DNA of 64,000 bases from Pyxicephalus adspersus (Eukaryota; Chordata; Amphibia; Anura; Pyxicephalidae). The notes beneath the pieces were generated by a model that made no database searches, was not told the origin of the DNA, and was given only the letters and a program-made list of their open reading frames with translations. Every line of letters begins with the position of its first letter. The first letter of the stretch is position 1. The stretch covers positions 168,207,320-168,271,319 of the forward strand of contig NC_092858.1 in assembly GCF_032062135.1 (NCBI RefSeq). The letters run 5' to 3'. Position numbers and translations under genes: made by a program. Shown piece by piece: positions 56,679 through 64,000 of this stretch.

Positions 56679-57585
56679 TGTAAGGAACTTACCCGTCCTG
56701 CGAGCCTGCGGTGTCCCTGGGGATCCCAGCCACAGAGGGAGATGCCGGTGTAGCAGGCAGCATGGCCGAGGCTGCTGCTCTGCTCGCAGCTTGTCTCTCT
56801 CTGCAGGTGGAGGGATCCGTTCTAGCCAAACTACTGTTCAGCCAGGTGGCATCCCTTGCATCCCTTCGGAGGTGGTTACTGAAACTCCTGCTCTCAGCAC
56901 TCCTTTGCATGTGCAAAGTAGTGCACGTCCTAGGGGTGCTGTGGGAAGAGGTGCGCGTGCTACCATGCGTCCCTCTTGTACCCCCCGAGGGCGTGGCAAT
57001 CGGCTGCCTCGCCGCGGGGCGGGACATAGTTAGTTTGAATTCCCTGCAGCCAGTCGGCCGCAGGGGATTCAGTTAGTCTCCTATCAGACGGCGCCAGGTG
57101 GCGCAAGGTCATTGGTCACTCTGGCTATTTAAGGCGAGCCTGTCCTGTACACCATCAGGGGATTCAGTTAGTCTCCTATCAGACGGCGCCAGGTGGCGCA
57201 AGGTCATTGGTCACTCTGGCTATTTAAGGCGAGCCTGTCCTGTACACCATTGCCCGCTATAAGGCTCTGTTAACACAGTGTGCTTGGGTGCGTCCTTGTG
57301 TTGGTTTAAGTTTATCCACTTTTGTCATCTCCATAGTGACCTGTGGTCTGAAGTTGACTCTGCTTGAACTCTGCCTGCCCTGACCTCGGATTATTAATGA
57401 CCATTGTGCCTGCTGCCTGCCCTGACCTCGGATTGTTCTTGACCTGTCTTTGCCTTACCCTCTTGTACTTCGCTTGTTTGGACTTAACCCTTGTCGTGCT
57501 TTATGACATTGAATAAAGCCTGATTGAAGGATATCTGGAGTTGGTCGTGGTTTGTGTGCCCAGGCGCACTATCACTATCCCTGTG
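56679..57585 (+). mobile_element. LTR-like element, family B
   Basis: Starts TGTAAGGAACTTACCCG, parallel to the minus-strand copy ending at 31,723. It holds a GC-rich first half, a TATTTAAGGC promoter-like box in the 95-bp duplicated unit, CTGCCTGCCCTGACCTCGG twice (about 57,375 and 57,413) and TTGAATAAAGCCTGATTG (polyadenylation signal). This is the order of promoter then polyadenylation signal expected in an LTR. The right end and target duplication are not resolved. Confidence 0.6.
57061..57250 (+). repeat. Perfect 95-bp tandem duplication in the LTR
   Basis: 57,061-57,155 and 57,156-57,250 are identical. Each unit spans GGCGCCAGGTGGCGC (palindromic), CATTGGTCA (inverted CCAAT box type) and TATTTAAGGC (TATA-like), so the duplication covers the presumed promoter. 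Confidence 0.95.
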
Positions 57586-58193
57586 TTCCTGTTGAGTGCT
57601 CATTGATATTTATTGTCCCGCCTACCTCTCCCCTGCCCAGTTTCAACTGATATCCCAAATTCTTTGTTACTCCCATCAGTCCATCCATATTACCGGCCAA
57701 AAGCTCTTGTATTTAAACATCAAGCAAGGTAACGTGGGACCCTGGTCACATGCCCAAATTTCATGTGCAATTGGGATATAATTCAGGGAAAAAAAGCAGG
57801 AATTGTAACATGATTGGGCACACCATTACACTCTGCCACCCCCATCTCAAGCCTTTGGACTGATTCATCATTAACAATCCACCTGGACTCCAATACAGCC
57901 TCAGCTGCTGCCATCTTTTCACCAAGCCATCTCTCTTGCCCATCCTCTCCCACTCCTGGACCTCATGGGCTGACAAACCTCACTACAACCCATAATACTG
58001 GACCTGCTCACATGGATTTCAGTTTGCCACACTGTATCATGTATTGCTATGTGTAGCACTTCCTCCCTCGGGAGGGGCTAGATATTTAAAGTTCCCCTTA
58101 CTGTGCCACTTACTCTGGTCTGACCCATTACACCAATGAAGTGAGTTTAAACAAAAAGGGAGTTTGTTTTTTTTACCACTATAATAATGTGAG
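57586..58193. other. No gene recognised
   Basis: Moderate GC content, no long frame. No repeat relationship found. Confidence 0.4.
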
Positions 58194-59063
58194 TTTACCC
58201 CCTAGGGATAATCCAGAGTGTGACTCGGGGTGGATTTTACATGCAAAAAGCAGTAATCCCAAATCACACTCTGGGTCGCTTTTAATTAAAAAAAAAAACA
58301 CTTACCTTGCTCCGTCGCTGTCCCCCGGCGTCCTGGGGACACCTCCTGCTCCTCCGATCTCCAGCCGCGAAGTGCAGAGGCGAGATCTACAGGGTTTCCC
58401 GGTAGCGTCAGTACATGTGTCGGTGTGGGCGGGAGGATCGGCGGGAAAATCAAATCATTTTGTATTGGATTCAATACAAAATAGCTGTATTGTCCAATAC
58501 AAAGAAATATTCATATAATATATATATATATATATATATTATATATGCTACCATACAGTTACATTACATGTTGAAATATATATTTGTTTTTTATTATTTT
58601 TTATTATTAAATTTATTAAATGTATTAAATATCAGTGAGTTATGCCTAAGAATTACAGCCTACAATGAAAAATGAAAAATTGTATTTAGGCTTTTTGCAT
58701 GGAAATTTGGACAGAATTAGACTGCTAAGGGGGGCAGCACGGTGGCTCAGGGGTTAGGTCCTAGGTTTAAATCCCAGCCAGGACACTATCTGCATGGAGT
58801 TTGTAGGTTCTTCTTGTGTCTGCAAGTCTCCAGGTACTCTGGTTTCCTCCCACATCCCAAAAACATGCAGTTAGGTTAATTGGCTTCCCCCTAAAATTGA
58901 CCCTAGACTACATTAATGACATATGACTATGGTAGGGATATTAGATTGTGAGCTCCTTTGATGGACAGTTAGTGATATGACTATGGACTTTGTACAGCGC
59001 TGCGTAATATGATGGCGCTATATAAATACTGTGTAATAATAATAATAATAATAGGGAGGTTAA
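58194..59063. mobile_element. piggyBac-type element with nested SINE
   Basis: Left TTTA-CCCCCTAGGGATAATC and right GGGAGG-TTAA (59,060-59,063). AGAGTGTGACTCGGGG and CACACTCTGGG form a sub-terminal inverted pair as in the copy at 13.7 kb. The GC-rich middle, GGATTCAATACAAAATAGC and the (AT)n region around 58,515-58,545 are shared with that family. The right end is split by the SINE. Left flank is TTTA rather than TTAA, a probable point change. Confidence 0.7.
58731..59053 (+). mobile_element. tRNA-derived SINE with L2-like tail
   Basis: Starts GGGGCAGCACGGTGGCTCAG. An A-box-like TGGCTCAGGGGTT is at 58,743 and a B-box GGTTTAAATCC at 58,764-58,774, the internal Pol III promoter. The body has TTTCCTCCCACATCCC and TAGGTTAATTGGCTTCCCCC. 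The 3' end TGTACAGCGCTGCGTAATAT and TAATAATAAT repeats match the L2-like LINE tails here. The A-to-B spacing is short, so part of the tRNA-like head is deleted. Confidence 0.85.
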
Positions 59064-60029
59064 AAGGTGAATAACATACAATATACGATAAATACATTAC
59101 GGTTGGGGAGAAAACAAAAAAACAGATATAATCACGGAACAGTGCAAAATATCAATAAACATAAACCACCACCACCAATCAGTAAAGTAATTAGTAAGCT
59201 CTTCCTTATCCTTGGTCAATATAACTAACAAAAGGTTGACCAACACACTTTCCTTAAAATTCCCCCTCAATGGCCAGTGATTACTAATAATTGGTACCAG
59301 TTACGTCGGGGCCCTTACTCCGTTAGGAACTTGGATGAAGCGCTCATGAGTCAAACAGTCCTCTTCCTTAGGAAGAGCAGGGGGGAAGATAAATCAAGTT
59401 CTGACGTGAACATACGATTCTTCTCAATTCAAACAGGGATTTCCCAATGATGCAATGAGTCAATGTATAGATAAGGGCAAAGGAGAAAAAAAGAATCAAA
59501 GCCACCAGCAGGCAAACAGCTAACAGGACTGAGTTCCCAAGGCCGGAATAGGTTAGACCTGACACTCCGGTTCCTATGAGTAAACGGGGATTGTTGAATG
59601 CAGAAGACTCCCATCAAATAACAGATGTTATTTATAACATGTTCTTCATACAACATGTAGTACGTATCTAAAGGCCCACAGCCATGTGTTCCATTTTGAA
59701 GGGTCGCTCAGCCTCACAGCAGTTGCACTAGACTCCTTGCTTCTGCCACCTGAATCCACTGCTTCCCTCTTGCTGCTCTCCTAATCAATGTGCCCAGGCT
59801 GGGCTGATTCTCCACTGGAGAGTCTCTCCCCTCTCTCCTTCCTTACAAACAAATGTTCCTCTCCAGAATATTGTTTCCCTAGCCCTCTATCTCCATGCAT
59901 TAGGTTCCTCCTTTCTTTTGTCCCCCCTCTATTCTGCCATCTAGTGGCAGTTTAGACACAGTGTCATGATACAACATAATGACATTGTTACAGCATTAAC
60001 CTTGAAGTTTTTAAAAGACATAAACACAT
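59064..60029. other. No gene recognised; one CTCF-like motif
   Basis: CTGCCATCTAGTGGCAG at 59,934-59,950 is a palindrome that fits a CTCF core on both strands. CTCTCCCCTCTCTCC is at 59,823. The rest is without recognised content. Confidence 0.35.
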
Positions 60030-61009
60030 CTGCTTCCTTACAGGGGCTACACATATACAGAGTTGTTCTCTACCCCATGCTGGCAGGGACAGGATTTTCA
60101 ATTCAAGATGTGGCTGCTTACTACAGAAAACAAAGAGTAAGATTTTAAACAGTGGGTATATTTGTTGTACTTTTTTTGATGCCCCGTATTGACATGCTGA
60201 CATCCACACTTTATAGTAAATACTGCCCAGAGAAATGTAATTCCATTTTTGGAATATACAGCATAGTACAATTTTTGAATTAATTTAAATCTAATAGAGC
60301 AGAAAGAGTTGTTATTTAAACATGTGGGGTCTTTTTAAATTTTGGGTGAATTGTCCCCATTTGGGAAACAGAGGGCAACCTCATAGAACCTCAAGGGCTT
60401 AACTTGGTAAGTTAACTGTATTCTATGCTGTACAGAGAAATATGTAAAAAAATATCATGCCTTACATATGTAAGCATATGAGTATGATGTGGAATTAAAG
60501 ATGAAGTTACTATGACAGATCAGAGAGGTAAAAATGTTCACTTTCATGCTATTCCATAGTTGTCCACAAGGAGGCAGTAAACCAACATGTTGCTTTTACA
60601 GAACATGTTACTGAGTCAGAAAATTAAACTGCACTCATATTCCTGTATCAAAGCTATTTATAAATTATAATAGGCTCATTTGTCTATTTATAAACCAGAA
60701 ATCAAAATCAGCTTGCTACTTGTTTACCACCCTTTTTTGGGTGTGTATGAGATTTTTAGATCAGCTTCAGATCACAATCTGTTTTAATGTATGCCTTCAG
60801 AAAAGTCAGTAAAAATGTATAGGAAACACAAAGTAAATGCATAGGAAAGTCAGTCATAAGAAAAAAGGCACCTTCTTTAAATTTTAAAAGTTGTGGATCA
60901 GGATATCATTTAAAAAATCATCTGGTCCTTAGCAGGTCTTAAAATTGGGAACATGCAACCTCAGATGAACAATAACACATAGCAGTACACCATGTCATTA
61001 TATATATAA

Positions 61010-62552
61010 CAAGACTTAGACAAAATGTGAAAAATTAAGTACGCCCTTTCCACTTCCAAAGGATAAAAGAGGGTAACAGCCAGGTGATAGCTAAAAAAAT
61101 GCACTTGAATAATTGGTAATCAAAAAGTTTGATCACCCCTATAAAAGAAGATTGTCAGTTTGCTGAAGGGGAGCATTCGGTTGTGTGTTAAGCCCCTTGG
61201 CGGTCTGATTATGTTCTTATTTTTATGTCAAAAGCGGTACATTGTTTTGAGTGTAAATCTGTTGTTTAATATTTTAGGCCTGTAATTCTTAGGAAACACA
61301 AATCATGAATAAAATATATTAAATAATTATAAGTAAAAAATAATAAATTTATTAATTTTATTAAAATTTTAAAAATTTAAAAATTGTCCAAGCAAGGGTA
61401 CAATTACATTACAATGTAATCTTCTTTTACGCGTCACATTGATAGCATCACATTGAAGCCCGGGGATGTGATGCAGAAGCCGGCCGGGGATCGCTGAGGA
61501 CGCCACTGGATCGAGGGGAGCAGGTAGGATTTGTTTTTCTGGGGGACCTCTTTTGGTACATAAATTTCACCCCGAGCCACACACGGATCACCGTCAGGGG
61601 GTTAACATAATGCCAAAGAGGAAAGACATCAAAAATCATTGTTGTTGCCAATCAATCTAGAAAGGGTTATAAGGCCATTTCCAAGTCCATCATTCCACAG
61701 TAAGAATATTCACCAGTGGAAAACATTCAAGATAGTTGCCATTCTTCCTAGGAGTGAATATCCCAATAAATTCACCGCAAGGTAAGACCATGGAATGCTC
61801 AGAAAAATTGCCTCTGCTCTCTGAAAAGAACATGGCACGGCTTAAACATGCAAATTTACATGTAAACAAACAACAAGACTTTTGGTTCAATGTCTTTTGG
61901 ACGGACAAGTGGACATGCTTGACCATAATACTCTGTACCACCTTTGGTGAAAACCAAACACAGCACATTAGCACAAACACTGCATACCAAATGTTAAGCA
62001 TGGTGGTGGAGGGGTAATGATTTTGTATGCACAGGACCTGGGCACCTTGCAGCAATGGAGCCGACCATGAACTTCTTTATATATCAAATAATTTGGAGAC
62101 AAATGTAAAGTTATTTGTGTGACCGCTATAGTCTAGCTGAACTTGGGTGCAACAGGACAATTACCACAAGCACACCAGACAGACAAAATAGAGTAAAAGA
62201 ATCAAGGGGTTGCAATGGCCCAGTCAAAGTCCAGACCTGAACCCAATCGAAATGCTGTGACAAGACCTTAACAGACCTGTGTCCTCCAGAAAACAATTAC
62301 TTCAAGTTATTGATACTAAAGATGGTTCTACAAGCTACTGAATCAAGGGGGGTACTTAGTTTTTCACACCTGGCTTCTCCATTTTAGTTTATTTTTTGGT
62401 AAATTAATAATGTCATTGTATAATTGGTTTTGTGTTATTTAAATCCAACATTAGATTTAAATAATTTTAGGACCAGATATTGTTCTATTATGTTCTGATA
62501 TGTAAAACCTTAGAATTGATAGGGGGTATACTTTTTTTTTTACAAAGCTATA
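61010..62552 (+). mobile_element. Tc1-like element, nearly full length, inactive
   Basis: Left end ACAAAATGTGAAAAATTAAG and, reversed from the right, a related TGTAAAAAAAAAAGTATACC. The transposase frame starts at ATGCCAAAGAGGAAAGACAT (61,611) and shows, in pieces, the helix-turn-helix region (HHSTV), WTDKW at the first or second catalytic Asp, a degenerate QQDN-KHT block and SQSPDLNPIEML with the last catalytic acid. Many stops, frameshifts and deletions. It was split by a TTAA element between the 5' UTR and the start codon. Confidence 0.85.
61188..61605. mobile_element. piggyBac-type TTAA element nested in Tc1
   Basis: TTAA at 61,188-61,191 and 61,602-61,605 are the duplicated target. Ends GCCCCTTGGCGGT and, reversed, CCCCCTGACGGT make the inverted repeat, with CCCCGAGCCACACACGG sub-terminal. 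410 bp between the TTAAs, with an AT-rich left half and a GC-rich right half as in its relatives. Removing it restores the expected TGTGTTAAC-ATAATGCC leader of Tc1. Confidence 0.88.
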
Positions 62553-63200
62553 TGTTCTATAGCTTTTAAGTCATAAGGAGCAATACTAGGTGTATATCAC
62601 CTAAAGGAAAGAGCAGCAACATAGTTGTAGACGTCAAAGTCACTGTTATGTTTTAACATGGAGGCTCCCCAGCCGAGGATTTGATTTTGGTGCGCCATAG
62701 TAAACGTTTTACCTCAAAGCTATCTCATAGTGTTACTGGGATGGATAAATAAAAAGTAACAGATTGGCAGAAATATTTACATATATAAATATAATAATAT
62801 ATATCCTCTGAAAAAAATTCCAGCTCACGGCATCTCTAGTGCCAGCAACATGGCTAAAAGCCTTGGCAGATGGCCATATGACATCTGCTGAGGTCAGGGT
62901 TCTGATTGGCTAATACTCTTCTGTAGCAAAGGTCCCAGAATTGAGACCTTTACCCATATGATCTGAAGCAGCATACAGTTGGCCCATATTAATCCAACAA
63001 AAATTTTTATATTGCACTTGTTAAGCAAAGGTCTGCTTTAAAATCCTCAAATTTGTAGGAATGAATTATGTGCGTTTTTTTTGTTCTGCTGGTAAAATTT
63101 GCATCTGATTTTGTTTCACTGCTTGTTTTGCATAGCTATTAAGTCAATGAGAATCTTTTTTAATGAGAGTGGCCAAGTTGAGACAAGTGGTGAGAATAGG

Positions 63201-63264
63201 TTTAATGTACAGCGCTGCGTAATATGTTGGCGCTATAAAAATCCTGTTTAATAATAACAATAAT
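63201..63264 (+). mobile_element. L2-like LINE tail, 64 bp, with 6-bp target duplication
   Basis: TTTAATGTACAGCGCTGCGT through an AATAATAACAATAAT tail, flanked by AATAGG at 63,195-63,200 and 63,265-63,270. Copy 1 of the 3-kb repeat near 7,520 has the unbroken site. Extreme 5' truncation. Confidence 0.85.
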
Positions 63265-63357
63265 AATAGGTGTTCCCTGGCAGTGCCTAGCAATTGGCAC
63301 CTTGCCCTATAGTCAGCCTTGGGTTGCTTTCTGCTTTTAAAAATCTGAACATAGGTA

Positions 63358-63735
63358 TTGTAAAAAGTGGAATTTTGCTGGGTCTTCAAGTTAATTACTT
63401 TTGTGTTTTTGCTATATTTTGTAAATAATTGAGTTGTGTTGAAACTAGTTATATCCTCCCTATCAGTAAACCAACATTTGCTTCCCCCTAACCTTGAGAC
63501 TCCTTACCTTGAGACATTTGGTGCTCAGCAATGTTGTTAATTGGATTTCCTGGTATTGACTAACTACTAAGTGCCTTCCACCCTGCTGTCTGACTATACA
63601 AACTGCAATAAAGCTTTGAGAGTGATCTAACTACACATTGATTTGTGTCGTTACGCTCTACCAGTTCTGTTAAATAGAGGCCACGAGAGAGAGATGGCTG
63701 ATCTGGGATCAGCAAGAAATCGCCCTACCAGTTAT
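63358..63735 (+). mobile_element. LTR-like insertion
   Basis: About 375 bases absent from copy 1 (between AACATA and AATAAGAATG/ACAAGAATG). It begins TGTAAAAAGTGG, carries a CAATAAAGC polyadenylation signal at about 63,609 and ends near AGTTATCA. TG...CA ends and the signal suggest a solo LTR, but a target duplication is not clear. Confidence 0.5.
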
Positions 63736-63842
63736 CATAATAAGAATGTGATGGTAACTTAGCCACAGGCTGAAGTTTGGGGTAATGTGGCTCATAGCTC
63801 TATTGTTTCTTCCCTGGAGAAATCGCACAAATTTTTATTTAA

Positions 63843-64000
63843 GTGGGGGAAGAGGCAGCTTTGCCAGGGGTGGCAATCAAAGCAGTATGGGTTTGTTTTT
63901 AACTGCAGACCCGAGAACAAGAAGCCAGCCGGACCTTAGATATTTTAGAGCTGCTGGTGGTGGTGTGCATAGATTATTACTGCACCTTGAACAACAGGTA
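63843..64000. other. Window end, no feature recognised
   Basis: Sequence beyond the shared repeat. GC content rises slightly; nothing recognised. Confidence 0.4.

Larger units (their letters stand above)
60030..63842. repeat. About 3-kb dispersed repeat, copy 2
   Basis: Parallel to 4,705-7,711. Private insertions in this copy: the 5' two thirds of a Tc1 element (61,010 onward), a TTAA element in it (61,188-61,605), an L2 tail (63,201-63,264) and an LTR-like block (63,358-63,735). It lacks the MITE found at 6,979-7,313. No conserved coding frame. Confidence 0.75.

Noticed and set aside
56689..57076. Overlapping frames of 112 and 121 codons
   Set aside because: GC-rich first half of the family B LTR; not conserved in the other copy.
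58731..58810. A tRNA gene
   Set aside because: A- and B-box-like sequences are present, but the spacing is wrong, no cloverleaf forms and the rest is SINE body with an L2 tail.
1..64000. A new multi-gene biological system
   Set aside because: Only one intact gene is visible; all other coding traces belong to broken transposable elements. Claiming a system would go beyond the sequence.

Overview
This window looks like nuclear DNA from an amphibian, most likely a frog. It is AT-rich, has no operons and no long ORFs apart from one, and is dominated by decayed transposable elements of types I associate with anuran genomes: L1 and L2/CR1-like LINEs, a tRNA-derived SINE carrying an L2-like tail, piggyBac-type TTAA elements, hAT, Tc1/mariner, palindromic MITEs and solo LTRs. 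The anuran assignment is inference from repeat content plus one vertebrate gene; no species marker is visible.

The only gene that looks intact is a beta-1,3-galactosyltransferase of the B3GALT5 type at 9,821-10,762 on the minus strand. It is a single coding exon of 313 codons directly preceded by a splice acceptor, with the type II membrane anchor and the catalytic motifs of glycosyltransferase family 31.

Layout. 0-9 kb: MITE ends, an LTR, a palindromic MITE and copy 1 of a roughly 3-kb dispersed repeat containing part of a Tc1 element. 9-11 kb: the galactosyltransferase gene. 11-17.9 kb: two TTAA elements, one holding a solo LTR, and a possible conserved non-coding block. 18-20 kb: an internally deleted L1 beside a fragment of an uncharacterised repeat-associated protein. 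21-26 kb: hAT elements, an L2 3' end and a complete TA-flanked mariner-like element. 27.4-30.3 kb: a degenerate satellite split by an LTR retroelement with a gag-like remnant. 31-37 kb: LTRs, a hAT element with a perfect 8-bp target duplication, a second non-coding candidate and L2. 38.8-41.8 kb: a broken hAT transposase gene. 45.6-54.9 kb: a solo LTR with a perfect 5-bp target duplication, an L2 reverse transcriptase fragment, and two almost identical 1,257-bp segments, one nested in a TTAA element. 56.7-59.1 kb: an LTR with a 95-bp tandem duplication and a TTAA element holding the SINE. 60-63.8 kb: copy 2 of the 3-kb repeat, holding a longer Tc1 element that is itself interrupted by a TTAA element.

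Several repeat families occur more than once, so the window supplies its own empty sites and the order of insertions can be read directly. I found no CRISPR array, no rRNA or tRNA gene, and nothing that can honestly be called a new multi-gene system. The most unusual items are the near-identical 1,257-bp pair, a perfect 29-bp hairpin, the retroelement-split satellite, the uncharacterised protein fragment at 19.4-19.9 kb, and the nested insertions that can be ordered in time. Coordinates of repeat edges are by eye and are approximate unless a target-site duplication is stated.
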